A DNA stretch of 64,000 nucleotides, from the NCBI GenBank assembly GCA_018267365.1, contig JAFDYQ010000001.1, positions 186,001 to 250,000 on the forward strand, read 5' to 3'. Below the pieces are notes generated by a model. The model was not told where the DNA came from. It saw only the letters and a program-made list of their open reading frames with translations, and made no database searches. The DNA comes from Bacteroidota bacterium. GTDB taxonomy: Bacteria; Bacteroidota; Bacteroidia; Chitinophagales; LD1. The stretch's first letter is position 1, and each line of letters opens with the position of its first letter. The position numbers and the translations under genes are program-made. This document shows positions 9,147 to 17,942 of this stretch, one piece after another.

Positions 9147-9170
9147 ACCCTCCTCCTTTCGGAGGAGGGT
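9147..9170 (-). terminator. Hairpin terminator after the small secreted protein gene
   Basis: A perfect 10-bp stem (9147-9156 with 9161-9170) with a four-base loop is followed on the minus strand by TTTT. It lies about 60 bases past the end of the 9230-9580 gene and before the PadR operon on the same strand. Confidence 0.6.
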
Positions 9171-9229
9171 GACAGCTGCCGTAGTATTTTTCGCTTTTGT
9201 TTATCCGGCAGGGCTGAAGGTCTTTCTCT

Positions 9230-9580
9230 TTATAGTGTCCTGAATCTTAGTACTACGCTATATGTATCCCGGCTATCTACGTATACCCCATTTACATGAC
9301 ACCCTGCTACCTGCGAGAGAATTTCCTGACGTAGGTCTTCTTCCTCGGTCTGCACATCCTGTACAGCCAGGATACCGCATGAGTTTACTTTGAAAATAAT
9401 AGTAGCATCGTGCTCCCCCTCACTATCCTTGAGATAATCGGGAGCGTGTATCTGGCTGCGGATAGCAGCCGTGATGCTACGGCCTGCCAGCGCTTGGCTC
9501 GCCTTATGGCTGTTCCCTGCTGCCAAGGAGGTGGCTGAGATCGAAAGGCCCAAAGTAGCAAGAGCAAATAGCTTTTTCAT
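9230..9580 (-). CDS. Small secreted protein, TonB-C-like fold possible
   Basis: The product is 116 residues with a clear signal peptide (MKKLFALATLGLSISATSLAAG). The mature part has an alternating beta pattern (ATIIFKVNSCGILAVQDV, then YSVVLRFRTL) that recalls the small TonB C-terminal-like domain often found alone in Bacteroidota, but similarity is weak and I do not assign a function. Two cysteines (SCG and GCHV) could form a disulfide in the periplasm. The start at 9580 is chosen for the signal peptide; the longer frame to 9628 overlaps the promoter. The gene diverges from the outer membrane receptor at 9842 and shares a promoter motif with it. Confidence 0.75.
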   Translation of the reverse strand: MKKLFALATLGLSISATSLAAGNSHKASQALAGRSITAAIRSQIHAPDYLKDSEGEHDATIIFKVNSCGILAVQDVQTEEEDLRQEILSQVAGCHVNGVYVDSRDTYSVVLRFRTL

Positions 9581-9613
9581 TTTATCAGATTTTATGATCC
9601 GATTATTACAATG

Positions 9614-9649
9614 CAAAGATATATCCATAAACCTGTATTATGCAATACA
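9614..9649 (-). promoter_or_regulatory. Promoter with palindromic operator for the small secreted protein
   Basis: On the minus strand TTG (9645-9643) is followed after 21 bases by TATCTTTG (9621-9614). The -33 element lies inside a 16-bp inverted repeat (TGTATTATGCAATACA, plus strand 9634-9649) with six-base arms. A 14/16 match to it occupies the same position in the divergent promoter at 9755-9790. Confidence 0.7.
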
Positions 9650-9754
9650 AAGTACTAAATAAAAATACAATTTATTGATTTTCAATATAATAATTTTTCA
9701 TTCGACTCTTTTCTGACAAATTGTAAGTAGAGAATTAACATAAATTTAGTGCCT

Positions 9755-9790
9755 TGCATTGCATAGTACATTCCCATAACTATATCTTTG
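9755..9790 (+). promoter_or_regulatory. Promoter with operator-like element for the outer membrane receptor
   Basis: TTG (9759-9761), a 21-base spacer and TATCTTTG (9783-9790) form a good promoter. TGCATTGCATAGTACA at 9755-9770 covers the -33 element and matches the palindrome of the divergent promoter (minus-strand form) at 14 of 16 positions with the same spacing. The promoter shows that translation begins at 9842 and not at an upstream TTG at 9788. Confidence 0.7.
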
Positions 9791-9841
9791 ATACGAACTC
9801 TCCACTTTACCAAAAGGCTAGCTAAACCACCTAAACCACTG

Positions 9842-12268
9842 ATGAAAAGCCTACTCCTATTGTGCAGCCTATGGCTTTGCTGTGTCTTTTCTTATGCTCA
9901 GCATTCATCCTACCAGGTGACCGGACGGGTAGTAGACTCTGCAGCTGCCACCGTGATAGAACTGGTCACTATACAGCTTCGCAAACCAGAAAGCAAAAAC
10001 CCTGAATATGTCCAGGTCTCCGACCTCGACGGCAAATTTACATTTGACAGAGTGCTCCGCGGAGACTATGAGCTATACATCTCCTACGTAGGCTATGAGG
10101 CCAGGACCATAGCTATCAAGGTAGATCACGATCAGGATCTGGGTAGTGTAGTGCTCAGCCCCTCCTCTCACGCGCTGAAAGAAGCCACCATAGTAGCTGA
10201 TAAACCAGTCATAATCCGCAATGCGGAGAAAACTGTATTCAACGTAGCGCAGAGCCCCACGCACCAGACCGGTACAGCCGAAGATGCGCTGCGCAATATG
10301 CCCGGTATAGCCGTAGACCGCAATGGCAACATCAGTATGATAGGCAAGCAGGGCGTAAAAGTGCTGGTAGATGGCAAACCCTCCGTGCTGGCCGAGAGCA
10401 ACCTGGCTGCCTTTCTAAAATCTATCCCTGCCAACACGATAGAGAGCATAGAGCTGATCACAAACCCCTCTGCGCGATATGATGCAGCGGGCAATGCAGG
10501 CATCATCAATATCAAGCTAAAGAAAGGGAAACGGGACGGACTGAACGGATCCGTCACCGGTATGTATGGCTACCCAAACAGGTATAACGCTAACCTGGTC
10601 CTCAACTATCGCAAAAATAAAGTCAACCTCTTTGGTACTTATTCCTTATTCTATAAAAAGGAAAACCATGAATTTAATGACAGACGCGATATCAATATCA
10701 ATGATACACTGAGCCACTACTATCAGCATAACCCCAGCACAAATCGGGTCATGAGTAATACACTCAAGGCCGGACTCGACTACTTCGTCAATGACAAGAA
10801 TACCCTGACCTATACCTTTAGCGGTAGCCACGATTGGGATAGGATGAACTCCAACTCCACCTCTCAGAATATGGATGCAGACTATAAGCCTATCAACAAT
10901 TTCCTGTCTACTACACAAAATAAGGGTATCAACTTCTCCATCACTAATGATATCAACTATCTCAAGAAGTATGACAGCACTGACCGCGAACTGATGATAG
11001 ACCTGTCTCATACCTACGTGAAAAGCAACTCCAGGGACTACCTTCAGTCCAAGGCCTATGACACGGCAGGGATGGAGATACCTGCCCAGGATCTGGACAG
11101 AGGGATGTTTACCAATAACTATATCCATAATGTGATCTTCAAACTGGACTACGTGCAGCCACTAAAACTCAAGGGATATAAAATAGAGACAGGGCTCAAG
11201 AATGAGACGACAGTGAATCATAATGACTACAATGTCTATGACAAACAAAATGGCACAGAAGTAAAGAACCCATTATTGAGCAACGGCTTCCAGTATGTAG
11301 AGAATATTGCTGCCTATTACATTATCGGCTCCGGTGCGTACAAAGAGCTGCTCACCTACTCTGCCGGACTGCGTGCAGAGCACACCTACATAGGCAGCAA
11401 CAACAGTAATGTAAGTCGCAATTACCTCAGCCTCTTCCCTAGCGCCAGCATCAACACGAGCCTGAAAAAGCAGCAAAACCTGAGCCTAAGCTACAGCCGT
11501 CGCGTTGACCGCCCCGAGTTTCGCCAGATCAATAACACCGTGACCTACTTTGATCAATATTCTACCTGGCAGGGCAACCCATATCTACGGCCTGCATTCA
11601 GCCATATCCTAAGCCTGGAGTACAATATCACCATCAAGAAGACAATGATCAGTATCTCGTCCGAAAATACATTTACCCAAGGACTCTTCACGGAATCCTC
11701 TACCGTAGATAGCAATCGTGTGACACGCGGATCCGTGCGCAATGGTGCAGGCTCCAAAACGATTGGCGGCGGCCTGTATATCAAGTCTGACCTGACCAAG
11801 TGGTGGACCATTCAGATGAACCATTATGTAGCGTGGCAGAAATTTGACTACAAGCAGGACCTCAATACAGGTGCCGTATCAGGAGCCTGGTACAATCTCT
11901 GGACCAGCATGGATTTCAAATTCTGGAAGGGAACAGTATTCAATATCAACGGCTGGATGAATACCGGAGATGTTTCCCCTCAGGGTCGCTCCCTGATCTG
12001 TGGCGCGATGAATACCAGCATCAAAAAGAGCTTCCTCAAGGATCGGCTGACGGTAAGCTTAATAGGTCAAAACATCCTAAATACCATGAAGTTTCGCTGG
12101 TATGTGAATAATACCAATCTGCATACGCAGGGTAGCTGGCAAAATTTCAATCGCTCCGTTTACATCAATCTCACCTATCGCTTTGGCAAAGACACAAAAC
12201 CCATACAGCGGCGCGATATAGAGGGGAACAGCCGCCTGGGAGGTGGCGGTGGAGGCAAGTCTAAATAG
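9842..12268 (+). CDS. TonB-dependent-receptor-like outer membrane beta-barrel protein
   Basis: The protein is about 808 residues from ATG 9842, starting with a signal peptide ending FSYAQ. A carboxypeptidase-regulatory-like beta domain follows (about residues 25-105: VTGRVVDSAAATVIELVTIQL, FDRVLRGDYELYISYVGYE), then a plug domain (AEDALRNMPGIAVDRNGNISMIGKQGVKVLVDGKP) and a large C-terminal barrel rich in alternating aromatic residues, of the OMP_b-brl_3 type. Such receptors take up unknown large substrates through the outer membrane using TonB. No SusD partner is adjacent, so glycan uptake is not indicated. The extreme C-terminus is a glycine-rich tail (RLGGGGGGKSK) and not the usual terminal aromatic residue. 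Transcription starts from the divergent, palindrome-containing promoter. Confidence 0.9.
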   Translation: MKSLLLLCSLWLCCVFSYAQHSSYQVTGRVVDSAAATVIELVTIQLRKPESKNPEYVQVSDLDGKFTFDRVLRGDYELYISYVGYEARTIAIKVDHDQDLGSVVLSPSSHALKEATIVADKPVIIRNAEKTVFNVAQSPTHQTGTAEDALRNMPGIAVDRNGNISMIGKQGVKVLVDGKPSVLAESNLAAFLKSIPANTIESIELITNPSARYDAAGNAGIINIKLKKGKRDGLNGSVTGMYGYPNRYNANLVLNYRKNKVNLFGTYSLFYKKENHEFNDRRDININDTLSHYYQHNPSTNRVMSNTLKAGLDYFVNDKNTLTYTFSGSHDWDRMNSNSTSQNMDADYKPINNFLSTTQNKGINFSITNDINYLKKYDSTDRELMIDLSHTYVKSNSRDYLQSKAYDTAGMEIPAQDLDRGMFTNNYIHNVIFKLDYVQPLKLKGYKIETGLKNETTVNHNDYNVYDKQNGTEVKNPLLSNGFQYVENIAAYYIIGSGAYKELLTYSAGLRAEHTYIGSNNSNVSRNYLSLFPSASINTSLKKQQNLSLSYSRRVDRPEFRQINNTVTYFDQYSTWQGNPYLRPAFSHILSLEYNITIKKTMISISSENTFTQGLFTESSTVDSNRVTRGSVRNGAGSKTIGGGLYIKSDLTKWWTIQMNHYVAWQKFDYKQDLNTGAVSGAWYNLWTSMDFKFWKGTVFNINGWMNTGDVSPQGRSLICGAMNTSIKKSFLKDRLTVSLIGQNILNTMKFRWYVNNTNLHTQGSWQNFNRSVYINLTYRFGKDTKPIQRRDIEGNSRLGGGGGGKSK

Positions 12269-12337
12269 GAGCAGAATTATCAGAATGCTTTAAATAATTC
12301 AGAATTCCTTGAAGCCCGAATCGGATTCACCAAACTA

Positions 12338-12751
12338 CTACTTCTTGCCATGTGTCTGCAAGAAAGCTGCTCCTTGCGGCGAGAAAGCATTCACATACTC
12401 CCTGTTGTTCTTTTCAAAGATCAGATAGCCGGAGCTATCTCCGGAGAAATATATTTTGCCGGTCAGGTATTCAGCCCCATTTCTAGTCCACATGATGATA
12501 CCGTCCTGCTTTACATTAGGATTTTTATTGGCTGGATAGGGAGACACGAAGTTTGCGAAAAACCGGACATTCCTATTGTCCAGAGACATGCTGGCCGATG
12601 AGGTAAAGAAAGTTACATCTATGCCCGTACATGAATCAGCTAACCCTTTGTAAAGCGGAGCAGGAAGGGGCGACACGCGTGCTATGGGCTTTTGCTGAGC
12701 AGACAGTCCGATCACTGCGATCAGGCTGAAAAGTATAAAGAGGTATTTCAT
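12338..12751 (-). CDS. Secreted hypothetical protein
   Basis: This 137-residue protein carries a signal peptide (MKYLFILFSLIAVIGLSAQQ) and a mature part I do not recognise. It is rich in aromatic residues and beta-type segments (IDVTFFTSSASM, GIIMWTRNGAEYLTGKIYFSGDSSGYLIFEKNN) and could be a small beta-sandwich. It is convergent with the receptor gene on the left, with 69 bases between the stops, and divergent from the gene at 12844. There is no hint of an operon partner. Confidence 0.7.
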   Translation of the reverse strand: MKYLFILFSLIAVIGLSAQQKPIARVSPLPAPLYKGLADSCTGIDVTFFTSSASMSLDNRNVRFFANFVSPYPANKNPNVKQDGIIMWTRNGAEYLTGKIYFSGDSSGYLIFEKNNREYVNAFSPQGAAFLQTHGKK

Positions 12752-12843
12752 GGCGATTGCTTTTCAAATACGATACCAAGTATAGCGAAAATGTAGCTGA
12801 ACTGCGTCAGCGCCTCTCCGGTTTATATTATTTAACTTGCAGC

Positions 12844-13185
12844 ATGGATAGTTTTCTCCCGGTAGCCGACTCTGTTTTCTCTTTCTTTGAGATACATGAG
12901 AGCTATATGCCTGCTGCGGGCGATGAGGCGTCTCGCTTTCAAGAGCTACGCAAAGTGCTGATCCGTCGTATAGAGGAGCTGATAGACAAGGATACCGAAA
13001 AGCTCATGTGGGTACTCTACCGCATAGATGTGAGCGAGCAGAAAGTCAAAGAAGCCCTCGCCGCCAATACTTCTGCCAATCACGCAGAGGTGATAGCAGA
13101 CCTCATCATAGCCCGGCAGATAGAGAAAGTCAAAACCCGCGCAGAACATAGCAGTGGCGCGCCCGACTGGAGCTTTGACGTATAG
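12844..13185 (+). CDS. Conserved-looking helical hypothetical protein
   Basis: From ATG 12844 this gives a 113-residue soluble, mostly helical acidic protein with no signal peptide (MDSFLPVADSVFSFFEIHESYM, then long helices LRKVLIRRIEELIDKDTEKLMW and ISEQK/ADLIIARQIEKVK). A longer frame starts with TTG at 12757, but a TAACTTGC sequence just before 12844 resembles a -7 box, supporting the shorter form. I do not recognise the family. It lies directly before fumarylacetoacetase with a separate promoter between them, so a metabolic link is not implied. Confidence 0.65.
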   Translation: MDSFLPVADSVFSFFEIHESYMPAAGDEASRFQELRKVLIRRIEELIDKDTEKLMWVLYRIDVSEQKVKEALAANTSANHAEVIADLIIARQIEKVKTRAEHSSGAPDWSFDV

Positions 13186-13212
13186 CCGTTATACGGTTTA
13201 GGGTAATAGTTT

Positions 13213-13220
13213 TAAGTTTG
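13213..13220 (+). promoter_or_regulatory. -7 box of the fumarylacetoacetase gene
   Basis: TAAGTTTG lies 15 bases before ATG 13236 and covers an earlier possible TTG start at 13218. No clear TTG -33 element stands at the right distance. Confidence 0.5.
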
Positions 13221-13235
13221 GCGCAAAAGATAGGT

Positions 13236-14501
13236 ATGTCCAGAGCAAATGATCCATCGCTGCGTAGCTGGGTAGAGGTAAGGCCAGGCAGTGATTTCCC
13301 GATACAGAATTTACCATATGGCGTATTCAAGACCACCTCGGGCCGTGCACGCGCAGGTATAGCTATAGGCGACTATATACTAGACCTGGAGGCTGTAGCA
13401 GTAGCCGGTCTGCTGGATGGTATCATCTTTGACAAGAACGCACTCTCCGCAGATACGCTTAATAACTTCATAGCGCTGGGCAAGCATATCACAAATGCTG
13501 TACGTGAACGTGCCTCCGATCTTCTGAACGAAAACAATCACGAGATACAGGGCAATGAAGACCTGAAGGCCAAAGTTCTGGTACTGCAAAGCGATGCGAC
13601 CATGCTGCTACCCGTACATGTGCCAAACTATACAGACTTCTACTCCAGCAGGGAGCACGCTACCAACGTCGGCACCATGTTTCGCGATCCTAATAATGCG
13701 CTGCTGCCAAACTGGCTGCACCTGCCGGTAGGCTACCACGGCAGGGCATCATCTATCGTAGTGTCCAGCACACCGATACACAGGCCAAAGGGCCAGACGA
13801 AAACAGATGCAGAGGATAAACCTTCTTTCGGCCCTACCAAGTCGCTCGATTTTGAGCTGGAGGTAGCCTTCATCACCGGCAAACCAACAGCACTCGGAGA
13901 ATCGATCACACCAGACAATGCCGAACAACACATCTTCGGACTCGTTCTTTTCAATGACTGGAGCGCGCGCGATGTGCAGCGCTGGGAGTATGTGCCACTC
14001 GGACCTTTCCTGGCCAAGAACTTTGGCTCTACCATATCGCCATGGATCGTGACACTGGAGGCACTGGAACCATTCAAGGTCAGCGGCCCGCTGCAAGACC
14101 CCGCCGTGCTGCCCTACCTCGAGTATCGCGGCAACCGCAACTACGACCTACACCTCGATGTAGAGATCAAAACAAAGAATGGTGATGCTAAAACAGTGAG
14201 CAGATCCAATTTCAAATACATGTACTGGAATATGTGCCAGCAGCTGGCGCATCATACGGTGAATGGCTGCAATATCTGTGTAGGTGATATGTATGCCAGT
14301 GGTACTATCTCCGGCCCTGACGCGGGCTCCTACGGCTCTATGCTGGAGCTGACCTGGGGCGGCAAAAACCCGATCCAGATGCCCGATGGCACCGAGCGCA
14401 AATTCATACAGGATGGCGACACTGTGACCATGACCGGCTATGCAGAGAAAGACGGTGTGCGTCTCGGCTTTGGAGAGTGCAGCGGTATGATATTGGCTTA
14501 G
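13236..14501 (+). CDS. fahA: Fumarylacetoacetase
   Basis: Fumarylacetoacetase hydrolyses fumarylacetoacetate to fumarate and acetoacetate, the last step of tyrosine and phenylalanine breakdown. The protein (422 residues) matches the family length and shows its landmarks: an N-terminal SH3-like domain (NLPYGVF), the active-site segments YTDFYSSREHATNVGTMFR and PVGYHGRASSIV, the metal-binding LDFELEVAFITG, and FNDWSARDVQRWEYVPLGPF. Start 13236 is chosen because a -7 box lies just upstream over an alternative start. No other tyrosine-degradation gene is in the window, so it is probably a single transcription unit here. It converges with the RNA helicase gene, 12 bases away. Confidence 0.95.
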   Translation: MSRANDPSLRSWVEVRPGSDFPIQNLPYGVFKTTSGRARAGIAIGDYILDLEAVAVAGLLDGIIFDKNALSADTLNNFIALGKHITNAVRERASDLLNENNHEIQGNEDLKAKVLVLQSDATMLLPVHVPNYTDFYSSREHATNVGTMFRDPNNALLPNWLHLPVGYHGRASSIVVSSTPIHRPKGQTKTDAEDKPSFGPTKSLDFELEVAFITGKPTALGESITPDNAEQHIFGLVLFNDWSARDVQRWEYVPLGPFLAKNFGSTISPWIVTLEALEPFKVSGPLQDPAVLPYLEYRGNRNYDLHLDVEIKTKNGDAKTVSRSNFKYMYWNMCQQLAHHTVNGCNICVGDMYASGTISGPDAGSYGSMLELTWGGKNPIQMPDGTERKFIQDGDTVTMTGYAEKDGVRLGFGECSGMILA

Positions 14502-14513
14502 TGCAGCGGGAGG

Positions 14514-15857
14514 TTACTCTCCCTTCTTGCCCTGAAACTTGCCACCGCCTTTATGGCCGACACTCTTGCCATACCACTTTTTCTTTTTGAATCCACCACT
14601 GCCGCCAGCATTTTTCTGACCGCCGCCTGGCTTCTGTGATGGCTGGCCATTGCCCTTGTGAGAGCTACCGGTCTTTTGTGCGGAGCCACGATTAGGCACT
14701 TGTACCGGCTGCATACCGGCGCTAGAGAGCGGATATGGATGCGCCTCTATGATCGGCACTTGCTTGCCTATCAGCTTATTGATATCGCGCAGGTATTCTA
14801 CCTCCTCCTCATCGCAGAAAGACAGCGCCGTACCACTCGCACCGGCGCGGCCCGTACGGCCTATACGGTGTACGTAGGTCTCAGGTACATTCGGCAGCTC
14901 ATAGTTGATCACGTGAGACAGCTCCTCTACATCTATGCCACGGGCAGCGATATCAGTAGCCACCAGCACCCGTGTTGCGCCGGTCTTAAAGTTATTCAGC
15001 GCAGACTGGCGCGCTGTCTGAGATTTATTGCCGTGTATAGCCTGTGCCTTGATGCCTGACTTTTGCAGGTTCTTCATCACCTTATCGGCACCATGCTTGG
15101 TACGGGTAAAGACCAATACACTCTTGATACCGGAGTCCTTGAGTATATGATGCAGCAGCGCATTCTTATCCTTGCGCGCTACGTAGAACACTCCCTGCTG
15201 CACCTTCTCTGCCGTAGAAGACACAGGTGTCACTTCTACTTTGGCAGGGTTATTTAAAATACTATCTGCCAGCTTCTGTATCTCAGGCGGCATAGTAGCA
15301 GAGAAAAATAGCGTCTGGCGCTTCGTCGGCAGCTTCGCTATCACACGCTTCACATCATGTATGAAGCCCATATCCAGCATACGGTCCGCCTCGTCCAGTA
15401 CAAATATCTTGAGGTGCTGCAGGTGCACATACCCTTGGTTCATCAGGTCCAGCAGGCGGCCCGGTGTGGCTATCAGAATGTCCACACCAGATTTCAGAGC
15501 AGACACTTGCGGCGCTTGTCCTACCCCACCGAAGATCACCGTATGCTTCAGCCCGGTATGTTTGCCGTAGGCGGTAAAGCTCTCACCTATCTGTATAGCC
15601 AGCTCACGTGTAGGGGTGAGGATGAGCGAACGGATCTCTCGCTTGGTCGCTCCCGGCTTCTCTGCATTCAGCAGTTGGAGGATGGGTATGGCAAAGGCAG
15701 CCGTCTTGCCGGTGCCTGTCTGCGCGCAGCCCAGCACATCGCGCTGCTGCAGCGTCAGTGGTATAGATTGCGCCTGTATCGGGGTCGGATTAGTGTATCC
15801 TTCTGTCTGCAGTGCGCGAAGGATAGGCTCTATTAGATTAAGTTCCTGAAATGTCAT
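14514..15857 (-). CDS. DEAD-box ATP-dependent RNA helicase (RhlE-like)
   Basis: The 447-residue protein contains all DEAD-box helicase motifs in order: Q motif ([11 protein letters not shown]), motif I AQTGTGKT, Ia PTRELA, TPGR, II DEAD, III SAT, then in the second RecA domain [14 protein letters not shown] and [11 protein letters not shown] basic, Gly/Lys/Gln-rich tail of about 75 residues follows. It unwinds or remodels RNA, for example during ribosome assembly or cold stress; the motif spacing and tail fit the RhlE group best. Start 15857 (MTFQELNL) is preferred over 15923 because TACCTTTG lies between them at 15882-15875 on the minus strand. The flavin reductase gene diverges from it. Confidence 0.95.
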   Translation of the reverse strand: MTFQELNLIEPILRALQTEGYTNPTPIQAQSIPLTLQQRDVLGCAQTGTGKTAAFAIPILQLLNAEKPGATKREIRSLILTPTRELAIQIGESFTAYGKHTGLKHTVIFGGVGQAPQVSALKSGVDILIATPGRLLDLMNQGYVHLQHLKIFVLDEADRMLDMGFIHDVKRVIAKLPTKRQTLFFSATMPPEIQKLADSILNNPAKVEVTPVSSTAEKVQQGVFYVARKDKNALLHHILKDSGIKSVLVFTRTKHGADKVMKNLQKSGIKAQAIHGNKSQTARQSALNNFKTGATRVLVATDIAARGIDVEELSHVINYELPNVPETYVHRIGRTGRAGASGTALSFCDEEEVEYLRDINKLIGKQVPIIEAHPYPLSSAGMQPVQVPNRGSAQKTGSSHKGNGQPSQKPGGGQKNAGGSGGFKKKKWYGKSVGHKGGGKFQGKKGE

Positions 15858-15874
15858 GTATAAAATTAGGGGCG

Positions 15875-15882
15875 CAAAGGTA
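15875..15882 (-). promoter_or_regulatory. -7 box of the RNA helicase gene
   Basis: TACCTTTG on the minus strand matches TAnnTTTG exactly and lies 17 bases before the ATG at 15857. A TTG at correct distance is not evident. Confidence 0.5.
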
Positions 15883-15993
15883 CGGATAAATAAGCACAAT
15901 GGCTTATTGACCCTTGTAGGCAAAGTTTAGTGCCTTGGAGAGGTGAATAATGAATAGAGAAGTAAATGCTATTCCTCTCAGCCTGCATCTTCC

Positions 15994-16001
15994 TATATTT
16001 G
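15994..16001 (+). promoter_or_regulatory. -7 box of the flavin reductase gene
   Basis: TATATTTG matches TAnnTTTG and precedes ATG 16026 by 24 bases, supporting that start over an earlier one at 15966. Confidence 0.5.
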
Positions 16002-16025
16002 GCTCATAAATCTCAAAGACTCCAT

Positions 16026-16964
16026 ATGCAGTTTGACCCCAAAGACCTGACACCAGCGAAACTCCACGAGCACCTGCTGAGTGCCGTAGCACCGCGGCCT
16101 ATCGCATTTGTTTCTACCATAGATAAACAAGGAAATGTCAACCTTGCGCCCTTCAGTTTCTTCAATGTCTTTGGGTCTAATCCACCTGTCATGATCTTCT
16201 CTCCCGCGCGCTCAGGTCGTACCGGCGCTACCAAAAATACCCACGACAACGTAAAAGAGATAGCTGAGTGCGTGGTCAATATAGCTCACTACGATATGCT
16301 CTATCAGATGAACCTGGCTGCGGGTATGTACCCCAGGGGTATTGACGAGTTTACCAAGTCTGGCCTGACACCCGTACCGTCGGTCATGGTGAAGGCACCA
16401 CGCGTGGGCGAGAGCTATGTCAGCTTTGAGTGTAAGGTGACCAACGTGATAGAGACAGGACAAAATGGTGGTGCAGGCAATCTCATAGTCTGCGAGGTAC
16501 TGATGATACATATCGCTGACCTGGTCTTGGATACAGAGGGCAGTATAGATCCGCTAAAGATGAACTACATAGCCCGCATGGGCAAGCAGAACTGGTGCCG
16601 GGTGGGTGAGGAAAATATCTTTCAGGTGCCGGGCTTCAGGATGGCCAATGAGCTGGGAATCGGCTTTGATGGACTGCCGGAAGGCATACGCCACTCCAGA
16701 TACCTGACAGGAAATGATCTCGCACAGCTCGCCGCTTCGGACAAGATACCTTCAGAGAAAGAGCTTTTTGAGATGAAAGATGTGCCGGAGGTACAGCTTA
16801 CAGTAGATAAGTATGGCCACAACTTCATCACATTTGAACGCGAGATGCACCTGCTGGCTCAGCAGGAGATAGCACAGGACAATATATGGCTGGCATGGAA
16901 AATGCTCATGATAGTAGAGTACACACGCGATGGCCTCAGTAAACAATCCGAAGCCGTGTCGTAA
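16026..16964 (+). CDS. Flavin reductase-like FMN-binding protein
   Basis: This 312-residue protein has a split-barrel FMN-binding domain in its first two thirds, recognised by SAVAPRPIAFVSTIDKQGNVNLAPFSFFNVFGSNPP and KNTHDNVKEIAECVVNIAHY, characteristic of the flavin reductase / DIM6-NTAB family. Such proteins bind FMN and reduce flavins or act as flavin-dependent oxidoreductases in the cytoplasm. The C-terminal 100 residues (LGIGFDGLPEGIRHSRYLTGNDLAQLA and beyond) form an extra helical extension found in the Bacteroidota version. It stands alone, with a short gap before the two hydrolase genes. Confidence 0.9.
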   Translation: MQFDPKDLTPAKLHEHLLSAVAPRPIAFVSTIDKQGNVNLAPFSFFNVFGSNPPVMIFSPARSGRTGATKNTHDNVKEIAECVVNIAHYDMLYQMNLAAGMYPRGIDEFTKSGLTPVPSVMVKAPRVGESYVSFECKVTNVIETGQNGGAGNLIVCEVLMIHIADLVLDTEGSIDPLKMNYIARMGKQNWCRVGEENIFQVPGFRMANELGIGFDGLPEGIRHSRYLTGNDLAQLAASDKIPSEKELFEMKDVPEVQLTVDKYGHNFITFEREMHLLAQQEIAQDNIWLAWKMLMIVEYTRDGLSKQSEAVS

Positions 16965-16994
16965 ACTATTTTAAAAAGGTTTTAACTTCCCGAT

Positions 16995-17942
16995 ATGAAT
17001 TTCAGGACTCTGGCGCTGCATAATATGCTGCGCCTGTACAAGAATATAGGGCAGAGCGCGTACAACAATCCCAAGCTGGCGCGCGCAGCTTTTGAGCGGC
17101 TCACAGACCTGCTGCCTAGCCGGCTCGACACCTGCCGCTATGAGGAGCTGATGATAGGCGATACGCCGGCAGAGTGGATCATACCAAAGAAAGGTGCAGC
17201 CACTGACCGGGTACTGCTCTTCATACACGGTGGCGGCTACGCTACGGGCTCTATACGCACACATCGCGCGCTTGCCTCGCAGATAGCGGTGCATGCCGGC
17301 CTGCGCGCGCTATCCATAGACTACAAGCTCGCTCCGGAGCATCGCTTCCCTACGCAGATCAATGAAGCCGTCGCAGCGTACAAATTTCTGCTGAAACAAG
17401 GATATAAATCACATCAGATAGCCATAGGTGGCGAGTCTGCAGGTGCGGGCCTTTCTGCAGGCACACTGCTCTACCTGCGCGATCACAATATTCCGCTGCC
17501 GGCCTGTGCTATACTCATGTCGCCATGGCTCGATCTCACCGCCTCGGGCAGCACCATAGAGGGCAATAAACACAAGGACCCAATGGTGCCGTATAAGGGC
17601 ATCCCACTCTGGGCGGCTAACTATGCAGGCCCGGACCATCTGACAGATCCGTATGCTTCACCGCTTTTTGGTGACCTGCATGGTCTCTGCCCCATCTATA
17701 TACAGGTAGGTGAGTGTGAGATACTGCTGTCAGACTCCACACGATTTGCAGAAAAGGCAAAGCAGGCAGGTATAGACATAGTAGATGAGGTCTGGCCAAA
17801 TATGTTCCATGCCTGGCAGGGCTTCTGGATGGTAATGCCGGAGGGTATGAAAGCCATAGAGCAGCTAGCAGATTATCTCAGAGAGAAACTGGATGCCGCC
17901 AAACCACGGCGCAAGACGGCGACTAAATCAAAGGCTGTATGA
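16995..17942 (+). CDS. HSL-family alpha/beta hydrolase (first of tandem pair)
   Basis: This 315-residue esterase-like protein belongs to the hormone-sensitive-lipase (GDXG) group. The oxyanion-hole HGGGYATGS and the nucleophile elbow GGESAGAGLS (catalytic Ser) are clear, with the acid in the YIQVGECEILLSDS strand and the base in NMFHAWQGF. It has no signal peptide, so it acts in the cytoplasm on small esters or lactones. The stop overlaps the start of the next gene by four bases (ATGA). The two neighbours are clearly paralogues and arose by tandem duplication. The C-terminus has a Lys/Arg-rich tail. Confidence 0.92.
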   Translation: MNFRTLALHNMLRLYKNIGQSAYNNPKLARAAFERLTDLLPSRLDTCRYEELMIGDTPAEWIIPKKGAATDRVLLFIHGGGYATGSIRTHRALASQIAVHAGLRALSIDYKLAPEHRFPTQINEAVAAYKFLLKQGYKSHQIAIGGESAGAGLSAGTLLYLRDHNIPLPACAILMSPWLDLTASGSTIEGNKHKDPMVPYKGIPLWAANYAGPDHLTDPYASPLFGDLHGLCPIYIQVGECEILLSDSTRFAEKAKQAGIDIVDEVWPNMFHAWQGFWMVMPEGMKAIEQLADYLREKLDAAKPRRKTATKSKAV

